A stretch of 36,668 bases of DNA from an uncultured Clostridia bacterium (GCA_947581885.1 CANPWF010000001.1:1-36668); one strand, 5' to 3'; positions 1 through 7,684 are shown, counted from the stretch's first letter. The notes: a model not told the origin generated them from the letters alone. A program made the numbers and translations.

Positions 1-2
1 TG

Positions 3-353
3 CAGGGCATGCTCGATGAATTTGTCAAGGCGATGTTCTCCGAGACGTCGAGGACCCGCCTTCGCCCGTCCTACTTCCCGTTCACCGAGCCGTCGGTGGA
101 AGTGGACGTGAGTTGCCACGCCTGCGGCGGCAAGGGATGCGCCCTCTGCAAGGGCACGGGCTGGATCGAAGTGTTGGGCGCGGGCGTCGTCAACCGCCGC
201 GTGCTCGAAAACTGCGGCGTCGACCCCGATGAGTATTCGGGCTTTGCCTTCGGCATGGGCATCGAGCGCATCGCCATGCTCAAATACGGCATCAACAACA
301 TCAAACTGCTCACCGAAAACGACGTGCGGTTTTTACGGCAATTCAAGGACTGA
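3..353 (+). CDS. pheS: Phenylalanine-tRNA ligase alpha subunit, C-terminal part (5' end outside window)
   Basis: This is the C-terminal third of the catalytic alpha subunit of cytoplasmic phenylalanyl-tRNA synthetase, which charges tRNA-Phe as an alpha2-beta2 enzyme with PheT. The frame is open to the left edge, so the gene starts upstream. Visible are class II core motifs: FPFTEPSVEVDV (motif 2-like strand region) and GFAFGMGIERIAMLKYG (motif 3, with the conserved arginine). Between them lies a cysteine-rich insertion, CHACGGKGCALC, of the kind common in Clostridia-type PheS. The residues after it read VVNRR, where many homologues have MVHP-type sequence; I regard this as ordinary divergence. 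The stop at 351-353 is followed by a GAGGGGGGA ribosome binding site and pheT 12 nt later, the usual pheST operon. Confidence 0.97.
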   Translation, partial: QGMLDEFVKAMFSETSRTRLRPSYFPFTEPSVEVDVSCHACGGKGCALCKGTGWIEVLGAGVVNRRVLENCGVDPDEYSGFAFGMGIERIAMLKYGINNIKLLTENDVRFLRQFKD

Positions 354-365
354 GGGGGGAAGAAT

Positions 366-2756
366 ATGAAAGTACCGTTTTCTTGGCTCAAAGAATTTGT
401 GGACATCGATATCACCGCCGAAGCGTTGCAGGAAAAACTCTTCTCCTGCGGCTTCGAGGTGGAGGAACTCATCCCCCTCGGGAAGGACGTGACGGGCGTT
501 GTTGTCTGCCGCATCCTCAAATGCGAAAAACACCCCGATGCGGACAGGCTCACCGTCTGCGAAGCAGACTGCGGGGACAAGGGCAAAAAGCAAATTGTCA
601 CGGCGGCGACCAACGTGTTCGAGGGCGCGCTCGTGCCCGTCGCCCTCGACGGGGCGACCGTCCTCCATGAGGGCGGCATACAAAAAATTAAGGCGGGCAA
701 ACTGCGCGGCGTCGTCTCCGAGGGCATGTTCTGCTCGGGGGAAGAACTCGGCATCACCGACGATTTCTACGACGGCGCGGAAGTGAACGGCATCCTCATT
801 CTGAAGGAGGGGGACGCAAAGGAGGGCGAGGATATCCGCGCCGCCGTCGGCCTCTTCGACTACATCTTCGACATCGCCGTCACCGCCAACCGCCCCGACT
901 GTCAGAGCGTTTTCGGCATGGCGCGCGAAGTGGCCGCCATTCTCAAAAAGCCGCTCAAACTGCCCGATTTTTCGCACGGCACAAAAAAGACGAATGTGAA
1001 AATTCCCGTCGAAGTACAAGAGCCCGCGCTCTGCCCGCGCTACATCGGGCACTATGTGAGCGGCGTGAAGGTGGCCCCCTCGCCCCAATGGATGCGGCGG
1101 CGGCTCGCGCTCTGCGGCATCCGCGGCATCTCCAACATCGTGGATATCACCAACTATGTACTCCTCGAATTGGGCCAGCCCATGCACGCGTTCGATAGAA
1201 ACTTTTTGCACGGCGATAAAATTGTCGTGCGCAGGGCGGAGGAAGGCGAGAAAATTATCACCCTCGACGAGAAGGAATTTACGCTCCACAGGGAGAACCT
1301 TCTCATCTGCGACGCCGAGCGTCCCGTCGCGCTCGCGGGCGTGATGGGCGGGCTCAACAGCGAGATAAAGCCCGAGACCCGAGAGGTATTCTTCGAGGCG
1401 GCGAGTTTTGCGCGCGACAGCGTGAGAAAGACGGCGCGCGCCCTCGGCCAGCGTTCGGATTCCTCCGCCCGCTTTGAAAAGGGAGTCGAACCCGTTTGGT
1501 CTCCGAAGCACGGCATGGAGCGCGCCCTGCACCTTGTGGAGGAACTTGGCTGCGGCGTTGTGACGGACTACGGCGCGGACGAAATGCACGCTTCCGCGGA
1601 GAAAAAAGTCATCAAAACTTCCCATGCCGCCATCGGCGGCGTCCTCGGTATCGAGGTCCCCGCGGACGAGGCGAACGCCATTCTCACCCGCCTCGGATTT
1701 GAAATTGAGGACATGGGGTCGGATTTTTCCGCAATCGTGCCCCCGTGGCGGGACGACGTGGAGGACTACCCCGACCTCGCCGAGGAGATCATCCGCTCGT
1801 ACGGCTACGAACACATCAAGCCCACCTTCCTGAAAACGGCGGCGGTGACCCACGGCGGGCTGACCCCCAAGCAGAAGCAGGAACTCAAATTCAAGCAAAC
1901 GCTGGCAAACGAAGGCTACTTTGAGGCGTGCAACTACTCCTTCTACTCGCCCAAGGACTTTGACCTTCTCCGCCTTCCCGCGGACGCGCCCGAGCGCAAT
2001 GCCGTGAAAATTTTGAACCCGATCGGCGAGGATCTCTCCGTCATGCGCACCATTCTCGCGCCCTCGATGATTGCCAACGTCGTGCGCAACGTGCGGCGCG
2101 GCAACGAGAGCGGGCGGCTCTTTGAACTTGCCAACGTCTACACGCCCGCCGAGGGGGACGAACTTCCCGCAGAGCATAAAAAGGCCGTTATCGCGCTGTG
2201 GGGCGAGGGGGACTTCTTCGATTTGAAGGGCGCCGTCGAGGCCGTCGCCGAGGCGTTCGGATTGAAACTCGCCTATACGCGTGCGGAATTTCCCTTCCTG
2301 CACCCCGGCATCTCTGCCAAGGTGACGATGGGCGAGAAGGATGTGGGCTTCCTCGGAGAGTTGCACCCCGCCATTGCGGAGGAACTCGCCCTCGAGCGGC
2401 GCGTGTTCCTCGCCGAACTCGATTACGCCGCCATGTCGCGCAAGTTTGCGGCGGAGATCGACTATACGGGACTTCCCAAGTTCCCCGATGCCCAGCGCGA
2501 TCTCGCCGTTGTCGTGGGGGAGGAGACGACGTGCGCGGAGGTCGAGGCGTGCATTCTGCGCGCATGTAAGGCGGCAAAGAGGGCCGAACTTTTCGACGTC
2601 TACCGCGACCTGCGTATCGGCGCGGGCAAGAAGAGCATGGCGTTCCGCGTCACCTTCGCGGCAGGCGAGAAGCCGCTCGACGCCGAGACGCTCGACGCGT
2701 TCTTCAACAAGATCGTGGGCAACTTGAAGCACAACCTCGGCGCGGAATTGAGATGA
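366..2756 (+). CDS. pheT: Phenylalanine-tRNA ligase beta subunit
   Basis: Full-length beta subunit (796 aa, normal for bacterial PheT). Domains in order: N-terminal start MKVPFSWLKEFVDI, EMAP/tRNA-binding OB fold at about residues 40-150, B3/4 editing domain at about 210-385 (contains RGISNIVDITNYVLLELGQP), B5 domain at about 410-480, catalytic-like core at about 490-690 and the C-terminal FDX-ACB anticodon-binding domain at about 700-795 (contains PKFPDAQRDLAVVV). The B3/4 domain hydrolyses mischarged Tyr-tRNA-Phe in this family. The ATG at 366 follows a strong G-rich Shine-Dalgarno at 354-360 and lies 12 nt after pheS, so the two are co-transcribed. A terminator follows the TGA. A long antisense reading frame across the gene is a codon-usage shadow. 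Confidence 0.98.
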   Translation: MKVPFSWLKEFVDIDITAEALQEKLFSCGFEVEELIPLGKDVTGVVVCRILKCEKHPDADRLTVCEADCGDKGKKQIVTAATNVFEGALVPVALDGATVLHEGGIQKIKAGKLRGVVSEGMFCSGEELGITDDFYDGAEVNGILILKEGDAKEGEDIRAAVGLFDYIFDIAVTANRPDCQSVFGMAREVAAILKKPLKLPDFSHGTKKTNVKIPVEVQEPALCPRYIGHYVSGVKVAPSPQWMRRRLALCGIRGISNIVDITNYVLLELGQPMHAFDRNFLHGDKIVVRRAEEGEKIITLDEKEFTLHRENLLICDAERPVALAGVMGGLNSEIKPETREVFFEAASFARDSVRKTARALGQRSDSSARFEKGVEPVWSPKHGMERALHLVEELGCGVVTDYGADEMHASAEKKVIKTSHAAIGGVLGIEVPADEANAILTRLGFEIEDMGSDFSAIVPPWRDDVEDYPDLAEEIIRSYGYEHIKPTFLKTAAVTHGGLTPKQKQELKFKQTLANEGYFEACNYSFYSPKDFDLLRLPADAPERNAVKILNPIGEDLSVMRTILAPSMIANVVRNVRRGNESGRLFELANVYTPAEGDELPAEHKKAVIALWGEGDFFDLKGAVEAVAEAFGLKLAYTRAEFPFLHPGISAKVTMGEKDVGFLGELHPAIAEELALERRVFLAELDYAAMSRKFAAEIDYTGLPKFPDAQRDLAVVVGEETTCAEVEACILRACKAAKRAELFDVYRDLRIGAGKKSMAFRVTFAAGEKPLDAETLDAFFNKIVGNLKHNLGAELR

Positions 2757-2769
2757 CCTGCGCTTCGGC

Positions 2770-2811
2770 GCGAAAGATAAAAACGGTGGGGAAGCCCGCC
2801 GTTTTTTTCGC
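2770..2811 (+). terminator. Rho-independent terminator after pheST
   Basis: A 9-bp stem AACGGTGGG / CCCGCCGTT (one G-U pair) at 2782-2790 and 2795-2803 has a GAAG loop and runs into seven T. Outer GCGAAA (2770-2775) and TTTCGC (2806-2811) can extend it. It separates pheST from the MarR operon. Confidence 0.85.
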
Positions 2812-2831
2812 AAAAAAATCACAAAAAACGC

Positions 2832-2860
2832 TTGACAGAAATCCGAAACCGTATTATACT
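2832..2860 (+). promoter_or_regulatory. Sigma-70-type promoter of the MarR redox operon
   Basis: TTGACA at 2832-2837 and TATACT at 2855-2860 are separated by exactly 17 nt. The predicted start of transcription is near 2867, about 24 nt before the marR ATG at 2891. The only promoter-like sequence between the pheT terminator and marR. Confidence 0.85.
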
Positions 2861-2869
2861 TAAAATACG
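2850..2869 (+). promoter_or_regulatory. Palindromic candidate operator overlapping the -10 and start site
   Basis: CGTATT at 2850-2855 and AATACG at 2864-2869 form perfect 6-bp arms around an AT-rich centre. The palindrome covers the -10 hexamer and likely +1. Its position and size suit a MarR dimer site, so autorepression by the product of 2891-3331 is the natural inference. No binding data. Confidence 0.5.
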
Positions 2870-2890
2870 AAATGGGATTTTTGAGGAATT

Positions 2891-3331
2891 ATGAACGAAC
2901 GCACCTTTTTTTATGCACTCGGGAAACTTGTATACCAGATCGACGGCGTGTACGAAGCATACGGCAAAAACTGCCGCGTGGGCTCGCCCAACCTTTTATG
3001 GATCCTGTACGCCCTGAACGACGGGGAGCGGCACAGCCAGAAGCAAATTTGCGAGGATTGGGCAATTCCTCGAAGCACGGCGAACACCATCGTCAAGGAC
3101 TTGGAGAGCAAAAACCTTATCACGCTGTCGCAAATCGAGGGAGAGAGGCGGGAATTGCTCGTTTCATTGACCCCGAGAGGGAAGGAATATGCGGACGGAA
3201 TACTCGCCGACCTGTATAAGAGGGAGCGGGAAATTTACGCGGAGATCGGGGAGCCCGAGGGGCTGCTTTCCACATTACAAGAATTGGCGGCGAAGATGCA
3301 GAAGATCGCCGCAAAAGGAGATAGAATATGA
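2891..3331 (+). CDS. MarR-family transcriptional regulator
   Basis: A 146-residue protein with the winged helix-turn-helix layout of MarR regulators: N-terminal dimerisation helices (1-35), HTH at about residues 50-80 (HSQKQICEDWAIPRSTANT), the recognition helix ending in VKDLESKNLI, a wing with GERRELLVSLTPRGKEY at about 95-112, and C-terminal dimerisation helices. MarR proteins are dimeric repressors that release DNA on ligand binding or cysteine oxidation. The only cysteines here, C32 and C58, make direct thiol sensing possible but unproven. The start is set by GAGGAATT just upstream of ATG 2891. The gene is first in its operon, overlaps the next gene by ATGA, and has a palindrome over its own -10, all consistent with autoregulation of a redox or detoxification operon. 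Confidence 0.9.
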   Translation: MNERTFFYALGKLVYQIDGVYEAYGKNCRVGSPNLLWILYALNDGERHSQKQICEDWAIPRSTANTIVKDLESKNLITLSQIEGERRELLVSLTPRGKEYADGILADLYKREREIYAEIGEPEGLLSTLQELAAKMQKIAAKGDRI

Positions 3332-3804
3332 GTAAAATTTTGGTGGCGTATTTTTCGGCAAGCGGCACGACGGGAAGGACGGCGGCTTTGCTCGCAAAGG
3401 CCGCGGGGGCGGATCTCTTTGAAATTCAGCCCAAAGTGCCCTACACGGCCGCCGACCTCGACTGGACAAACAAGAAGAGCCGCTCCTCTTTGGAGATGAA
3501 CGACCCCGCTTCCCGCCCCGAAATCGGGAAACGGCTTGAAAACATGGCGGACTATGGCGTTGTGTTCGTGGGCTTCCCCGTCTGGTGGTACACTGCGCCG
3601 ACCATCATCAAGACCTTCCTCGAAAGTTATGACTTTGCGGGAAAGACCATCGTGCCCTTTGCGACGAGCGGCGGGAGCGGGCTCGGAAAGACGGAGAGCG
3701 CGCTTCGCCCCTGCGCCCCCGGCGCCGTGTGGAAAACAGGGAAAGTTTTGCGCGGCGAGACGGAGCATTCGCTCAAAAATTGGGTGGAGAGTTTGGGGGT
3801 ATGA
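3328..3804 (+). CDS. Flavodoxin (cytoplasmic, Flavodoxin_4-like)
   Basis: A 158-residue FMN-binding flavodoxin without a signal peptide. The N-terminal strand and phosphate loop are ILVAYFSASGTTGRTA (about residues 4-19). The segment FEIQPKVPYTAADLDW, the WW of FPVWWYTAPTIIKTFLE and the C-terminal TIVPFATSGGSGLG are typical of the Flavodoxin_4 group found in anaerobes. These proteins carry electrons through bound FMN and are often linked to aldo/keto reductases and quinone-type reductases. ATG 3328 overlaps the marR stop (ATGA), so translation is coupled. It is a clear paralogue of the lipoprotein at 7100-7684, which shares the PYT-ADLD and TIVPF motifs. The exact redox partner cannot be told from sequence. 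Confidence 0.9.
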   Translation: MSKILVAYFSASGTTGRTAALLAKAAGADLFEIQPKVPYTAADLDWTNKKSRSSLEMNDPASRPEIGKRLENMADYGVVFVGFPVWWYTAPTIIKTFLESYDFAGKTIVPFATSGGSGLGKTESALRPCAPGAVWKTGKVLRGETEHSLKNWVESLGV

Positions 3805-4379
3805 AGATCGTCGTCCTCTTGGGCAGCCCGCAGGCGCGCGGCTCTTCCAACCTGCTCGCAGAAGAGTTTATAAAGGGCGCGAAGGAGGCGGGGCATGTTG
3901 TCTCCGTCGTCGACACGGCGCGGACGAATGTGCGGCCGTGCAGGGGGTGCGTGCGGTGCGGTTACGGCGGTCCCTGCGCGCAAACCGACGACATGGGGTC
4001 GGAAAATTACGCGAAAGGCGGCATCAAGGCGGAGATTTTAAGCGCGGATATGGTGGTGTTCGTCACGCCGCTCTACTACTACGGAATGACGGCGCAACTC
4101 AAGATCGTCGTTGACCGCTTCTGCGCGTTCAACGGCGAAATTCAACGAAAACACATGAGGTCGGCGCTCATCTCCGTCGCGTGGAATGCGGACGGTTGGA
4201 CGTTCGACGCGCTCACGGCGCATTACAAGACGCTCGTAAAGTATCTGAATTTCAGGGATATGGGAATGGTGCTCGGGCGCGGCTGCGGCACGCCCGCGAT
4301 GACGGCGCGCTCCCGCTACCCGGCGGAGGCGTATGAACTCGGAAAAAGTCTCAAAAATCAATCAATCGGGAGGGGGTGA
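3801..4379 (+). CDS. NAD(P)H-dependent FMN reductase / flavodoxin-family oxidoreductase
   Basis: A 192-residue flavoprotein of the NADPH-dependent FMN reductase / iron-sulfur flavoprotein-type fold. The N-terminus MKIVVLLGSPQARGSSNLLA is the flavin phosphate loop. A cysteine cluster follows at about residues 48-60 (CRGCVRCGYGGPC), then the TPLYYYGMTAQLKIVVDRF signature at about 90-108, typical of this family where the loop contacts the flavin ring. The cysteines could hold an Fe-S cluster or be redox-active thiols; the spacing does not decide between these. I chose ATG 3801, which overlaps the flavodoxin stop (ATGA) and starts the domain exactly; the frame is open further upstream without support. 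Likely reduces flavin, quinone or electrophilic substrates for neighbouring enzymes. Confidence 0.88.
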   Translation: MKIVVLLGSPQARGSSNLLAEEFIKGAKEAGHVVSVVDTARTNVRPCRGCVRCGYGGPCAQTDDMGSENYAKGGIKAEILSADMVVFVTPLYYYGMTAQLKIVVDRFCAFNGEIQRKHMRSALISVAWNADGWTFDALTAHYKTLVKYLNFRDMGMVLGRGCGTPAMTARSRYPAEAYELGKSLKNQSIGRG

Positions 4380-4380
4380 A

Positions 4381-5508
4381 ATGTTGCAGAGCGAATTTTT
4401 CGGCAGGGAGATCGGGAAACTCGGCTTCGGCCTCATGCGGCTGCCCAAGAAGGGCTTCCACACCGACATTGAGCAAGTGAAGGAGATGGTAGACCTGTTT
4501 TTGGAGGCGGGGTTTACATACTTCGACACGGCGTTTGTGTACGGCACGAGCGAGGAGGACATCAGAAAGGCGCTCGTCGAACGCTATCCGCGCGACAGGT
4601 ATACGCTGACGACCAAACTCAACGCCTTCATGATGGCGGAAAACGAACAGGCGGCGAAGAGCCAATTTTATAAGAGTTTGGAGCGCACGGGCGCGGGGTA
4701 TTTCGACTTCTATCTTCTGCACGCCCTCATGGCGAACAACTATACGAAGTACGATACCTACCACATCTGGGATTTCGTCAAGGAGCAGAAGGCGAAGGGG
4801 CTTATAAAGCGTTTCGGCTTTTCCTATCACGCCGACCCCGCACTTCTCGATAAATTGTTGACGCTTCACCCCGAGGTGGATTTTATTCAACTGCAAATCA
4901 ACTACGCCGATTGGGAGAACCCGTCGGTGACGTCCCGCGGCAATTACGAGGTGGCGAGAAAGCATGGAAAGCCCGTCGTCATCATGGAACCCGTCAAGGG
5001 CGGCGCGCTCGCAAACCCGCCCAAAGGGGTGCAAAAACTGTTTCGGGAATATGCCCCCGAAGCCTCCTTTGCGAGTTGGGCGATCCGCTTTGCGGCTTCC
5101 CTCGACGGCGTGATGACCGTGCTCTCGGGCATGTCAAATACCGAACAAATGCGGGACAATATCTCGTTTATGAAGGAGTTTGTGCCCCTCAACGACGAGG
5201 AGCAGGAGATCATCCGCAAGGCACAGCGCATCATGGGAAATTCGGCGGCCATTCCCTGCACGGCGTGCCACTATTGCGTGGGGGGATGCCCGAAGAAGAT
5301 CGATATTCCCGCCATTTTTGCGGCGGCGAACAGGCACCTCGGCAACGGGCAGACGGCGCAGGCGGTCGAGGCATACAGACAGGCGACGGAGAGCGGCGGG
5401 TTGGCTTCATCCTGCATCAGTTGCAAGCAGTGCGAACGCGCTTGCCCCCAGCATTTGCCCATTACAAGGCACTTGAAGGAGTGCGCGGCATTGCTTGAAA
5501 ATAAATAG
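4381..5508 (+). CDS. Aldo/keto reductase with C-terminal 4Fe-4S ferredoxin-like domain
   Basis: A 375-residue fusion. Residues 10-275 are an AKR (alpha/beta)8 barrel with the catalytic tetrad visible as D49 (FDTAF), Y54, K79 and H114. The C-terminus carries two CxxCxxCxxxC clusters, C293/C296/C299/C303 and C345/C348/C351/C355, the second followed by P as in 2[4Fe-4S] ferredoxins. This architecture is common in anaerobic Clostridia and couples carbonyl reduction to low-potential electron carriers such as the flavodoxin in this operon. ATG 4381 is chosen because GGGAGGGGGTG precedes it and the preceding gene stops at 4379; the frame is open upstream to 4333 inside that gene but has no ribosome binding site there. 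Physiological substrate unknown. Confidence 0.93.
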   Translation: MLQSEFFGREIGKLGFGLMRLPKKGFHTDIEQVKEMVDLFLEAGFTYFDTAFVYGTSEEDIRKALVERYPRDRYTLTTKLNAFMMAENEQAAKSQFYKSLERTGAGYFDFYLLHALMANNYTKYDTYHIWDFVKEQKAKGLIKRFGFSYHADPALLDKLLTLHPEVDFIQLQINYADWENPSVTSRGNYEVARKHGKPVVIMEPVKGGALANPPKGVQKLFREYAPEASFASWAIRFAASLDGVMTVLSGMSNTEQMRDNISFMKEFVPLNDEEQEIIRKAQRIMGNSAAIPCTACHYCVGGCPKKIDIPAIFAAANRHLGNGQTAQAVEAYRQATESGGLASSCISCKQCERACPQHLPITRHLKECAALLENK

Positions 5509-5537
5509 AGGCAGAGAAATCAAGAAAGGAGTGGGTC

Positions 5538-6296
5538 ATGAAAAAAATCACGCAGGATGCGGGAAGAAAGGCTTTGGGGGAGTTTGCCCCCGAATTTGCA
5601 CACTTTAACGACGACGTTTTATTCGGCGAGAATTGGAACAACCCCGATCTCGACCACAAGACGCGGTGTATCATCACGGTGGTTGCGCTGATGGCCTCGG
5701 GCGTTACCGACAGTTCTTTGAAATATCATTTGGAGAACGCCAAAAGGGCGGGCGTGATGAGAAAGGAGATCGCCGCCGCCGTCACGCATGTCGCCTTCTA
5801 TGCGGGCTGGCCCAAGGCGTGGGCGGTGTTCAACATAGCAAAGGACGTCTGGAACGAGGAGACCGCGGGGGCGAATGCCGAGCGGGCGGCGCATGAAAGC
5901 GCGATGATCTTCCCCATCGGCGCGCCCAACGACGGCTATGCGCAGTATTTCAGCGGGAAGAGTTACCTTGCGCCCGTCTCCCGCGAGCAGGTGGGCATCT
6001 TCAACGTCACCTTTGAGCCGGGGTGCCGCAACAATTGGCACATCCACCACGCCACGAAAGGCGGCGGGCAAATTTTGATTTGCGTTGCGGGACGCGGCTG
6101 GTATCAGGAATGGGGCAAAGCGGCCGTGGAGATGAGGCCGGGCGACGTTGTGAACATCCCCGCGGGCGTCAAACATTGGCACGGCGCGGCGAAAAACAGT
6201 TGGTTCTCCCACCTCGCCGTCGAGGTCCCCGGCGAGGGCAACCGGAACGAATGGCTGGAGCCCGTCGCACAAGCGGAATACGACAAATTGCCATAA
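5538..6296 (+). CDS. Carboxymuconolactone decarboxylase-like domain fused to a cupin
   Basis: A 252-residue two-domain protein. Residues about 20-105 match the carboxymuconolactone decarboxylase/AhpD-like all-helical fold (RCIITVVALMASGVTDSS and the downstream AGVMRKEIAAAVTHVAFYAG). The CxxC redox pair of AhpD is absent, so alkylhydroperoxidase activity is unlikely. Residues about 140-235 form a cupin with candidate metal ligands H168, H170/H171 and H213/H215 and the PGDVVNIPAGVKHWHG motif. Such fusions occur in gut anaerobes next to aldo/keto reductases and flavodoxins. AAGGAG lies upstream of ATG 5538, 29 nt after the aldo/keto reductase stop. Likely acts on a small carbonyl or aromatic metabolite; the reaction is not known. 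Confidence 0.88.
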   Translation: MKKITQDAGRKALGEFAPEFAHFNDDVLFGENWNNPDLDHKTRCIITVVALMASGVTDSSLKYHLENAKRAGVMRKEIAAAVTHVAFYAGWPKAWAVFNIAKDVWNEETAGANAERAAHESAMIFPIGAPNDGYAQYFSGKSYLAPVSREQVGIFNVTFEPGCRNNWHIHHATKGGGQILICVAGRGWYQEWGKAAVEMRPGDVVNIPAGVKHWHGAAKNSWFSHLAVEVPGEGNRNEWLEPVAQAEYDKLP

Positions 6297-6310
6297 TGGG
6301 GTGGGAAAAA

Positions 6311-6607
6311 ATGGCGCTTACGGTGAATATTTATTACACGGGAACGGACGGCAACGCGCGGAAATTTGCCGAGGAGATGCGGGCGTGCGGGCTTGTAGAT
6401 CGGGTGCGCGCAGAGAAGGGAAATCTGCGCTACGAGTACTTTCTGCCCATGGACGATGAGGAGACGGTTTTGCTCATCGATGTGTGGGAGAATGAGGCGG
6501 CGCTCGATCTTCACCACAAGAGCCCGATGATGGCGGAAATCGCCGCACTGCGCGAAAAATATCACCTCAAAATGCGGGTGCAAAAATTTTACGGGGAACT
6601 GTCATGA
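6311..6607 (+). CDS. Antibiotic-biosynthesis-monooxygenase-fold protein (YgiN-type)
   Basis: A 98-residue dimeric alpha-beta barrel protein of the ABM/quinol monooxygenase type. It has the characteristic order: beta strand (LTVNIYY), helix (GNARKFAEEM), strand (LRYEYFLPM), strand VLLIDVWENEAALDLHHKSP with the DxW and histidines near the active cleft, then helix and final strand VQKFYGEL. Family members act as quinol or small aromatic oxygenases, or in peroxide/electrophile handling without cofactor. Two in-frame ATG codons exist: 6296 overlaps the previous stop but has no ribosome binding site, while 6311 is preceded at a good distance by GGGGTGGG, so I chose 6311. Its 3' end overlaps the next gene by ATGA. 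Confidence 0.85.
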   Translation: MALTVNIYYTGTDGNARKFAEEMRACGLVDRVRAEKGNLRYEYFLPMDDEETVLLIDVWENEAALDLHHKSPMMAEIAALREKYHLKMRVQKFYGELS

Positions 6608-6651
6608 AAGGAAGAAAAATCACAGCGTTTTGCGGTTTTTTGACAATTTGC
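6604..6651 (+). repeat. Duplicated signal-peptide-coding DNA, copy 1
   Basis: The 48 nt encoding MKGRKITAFCGFLTIC match 7100-7147 at 47 of 48 positions, including third codon positions. After this the two genes diverge completely. Confidence 0.95.
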
Positions 6652-7083
6652 CTTCTGTTTTTGTTCGCGGCATGCGGCGGCTCTTTGGCGCCGCCCGCGG
6701 ACACCGAGGAGCCGACCGGAAACGCGGAGGAATTGTTTCTGACGATTGGGAGCCGGAAGATTTCCGTAAAACTCGAAACAAACGCCGCGGCGGCCGCCCT
6801 TGTCGGCATTCTGGAAGAGGGGGATATCACCTACACCGCGCACGATTACGGCGGGTTTGAAAAGGTGGGCGATTTGGGCCGCACCCTTCCCCGCAGCGAT
6901 ACGCAGATGACGGCGGGCGCGGGCGACGTGATCCTCTATTCGGGAGATCAGATCGTGCTGTTCTACGGGAGCAACTCGTGGAGTTATACGAAACTCGGAA
7001 CGATGCAAGGGCTCTCCGCGGCGGAAGTGGAGGAAATTCTTACCGCAGGCGACGAGATCACGGTGACAATCAGTCTGCGGTAA
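6604..7083 (+). CDS. Lipoprotein with cyclophilin-like fold domain
   Basis: A 159-residue secreted lipoprotein. Residues 1-24 are a signal peptide with lipobox FAAC (lipidated C24), then a short acidic linker. Residues about 42-158 match the bacterial cyclophilin-like domain of small proteins often annotated next to flavodoxins: LFLTIGSRKISVKLETNAA at the start, the YTAHDYGGFEKVGDLG segment, TAGAGDVILYSGDQIVLFYG, and a C-terminal strand ITVTISLR. Peptidyl-prolyl isomerase activity is not implied. ATG 6604 overlaps the preceding stop. The first 48 nt are 47/48 identical to the start of the flavodoxin lipoprotein gene at 7100, showing a recent duplication of the export signal. It probably works at the outer face of the membrane with that flavodoxin. 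Confidence 0.85.
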   Translation: MKGRKITAFCGFLTICLLFLFAACGGSLAPPADTEEPTGNAEELFLTIGSRKISVKLETNAAAAALVGILEEGDITYTAHDYGGFEKVGDLGRTLPRSDTQMTAGAGDVILYSGDQIVLFYGSNSWSYTKLGTMQGLSAAEVEEILTAGDEITVTISLR

Positions 7084-7099
7084 TGTTGGAGGAGATACG

Positions 7100-7147
7100 A
7101 TGAAAGGAAGAAAACTCACAGCGTTTTGCGGTTTTTTGACAATTTGC
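7100..7147 (+). repeat. Duplicated signal-peptide-coding DNA, copy 2
   Basis: Second copy of the 48-nt signal-peptide segment at 6604-6651; a single A/C difference at the 16th nucleotide changes I to L. Confidence 0.95.
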
Positions 7148-7684
7148 ATGTTTTTCTCGCTCGCGGCGTGCGGCGGGGAGGACAGGGGGAAACTCGGGGA
7201 GAACGACCCGTCGGAGATCCTCGTTGCGTATTTCTCGTGTACGGGGAATACGGAAAAAGTGGCGGGATACATTGCCGACGTCACGGGCGGGGCGTTCTAT
7301 GAGATCACGGCGCAGGTCCCTTATACCGATGCCGATTTGGATTACAATTCCGACTGCCGCGCAAACAGGGAGCAAAATGACGACGCCGCACGCCCCCTGA
7401 TTTCGGGGAGCGTGGAGAATATGGAGAAATACAGCGTCGTCTATCTCGGCTATCCCATCTGGTGGGGCGAGGCGCCCAAGATCATGTACACGTTCCTCGA
7501 AACCTACGACCTCTCGGGCAAGACCATTGTGCCGTTCTGCACGTCGGGTTCGAGCGGGATCGGTTCGAGCGCGGAGAACATGCACGCCCTTGCGGGCGGC
7601 GCGACGTGGCTCGCGGGCAAGCGGTTTTCCGCTTCGGCCTCGAAGGGCGACGTCGAAAATTGGGTGAACGGTCTGAAAGGCTGA
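7100..7684 (+). CDS. Extracytoplasmic flavodoxin lipoprotein
   Basis: A 194-residue lipoprotein with signal peptide and lipobox LAAC (lipidated C24), followed by a linker and a flavodoxin domain from about residue 38. The FMN phosphate loop is VAYFSCTGNTEKVAGY; later motifs are ITAQVPYTDADLDY, YPIWWGEAPKIMYTFLE and TIVPFCTSGSSGIG. It is a paralogue of the cytoplasmic flavodoxin at 3328-3804 in the same operon but is routed to the outer face of the membrane. Outside, its FMN would have to be loaded after or during export, and its electron donor is unknown. GGAGGAG precedes ATG 7100, 16 nt after the cyclophilin-like lipoprotein. Last gene before the terminator at 7747-7777. Confidence 0.9.
   Translation: MKGRKLTAFCGFLTICMFFSLAACGGEDRGKLGENDPSEILVAYFSCTGNTEKVAGYIADVTGGAFYEITAQVPYTDADLDYNSDCRANREQNDDAARPLISGSVENMEKYSVVYLGYPIWWGEAPKIMYTFLETYDLSGKTIVPFCTSGSSGIGSSAENMHALAGGATWLAGKRFSASASKGDVENWVNGLKG

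Noticed and set aside
333..2822. An 829-codon open frame on the minus strand across all of pheT
   Set aside because: It is exactly antisense to a certain gene, has no matching domain and reflects the codon bias of GC-rich DNA.
3729..3800. Longer N-terminus for the FMN-reductase-type protein (from 3729)
   Set aside because: It lies inside the flavodoxin gene, has no ribosome binding site, and the family fold begins exactly at ATG 3801.
4333..4380. Longer N-terminus for the aldo/keto reductase (from 4333)
   Set aside because: It overlaps the preceding gene, while a strong G-rich ribosome binding site sits before ATG 4381.
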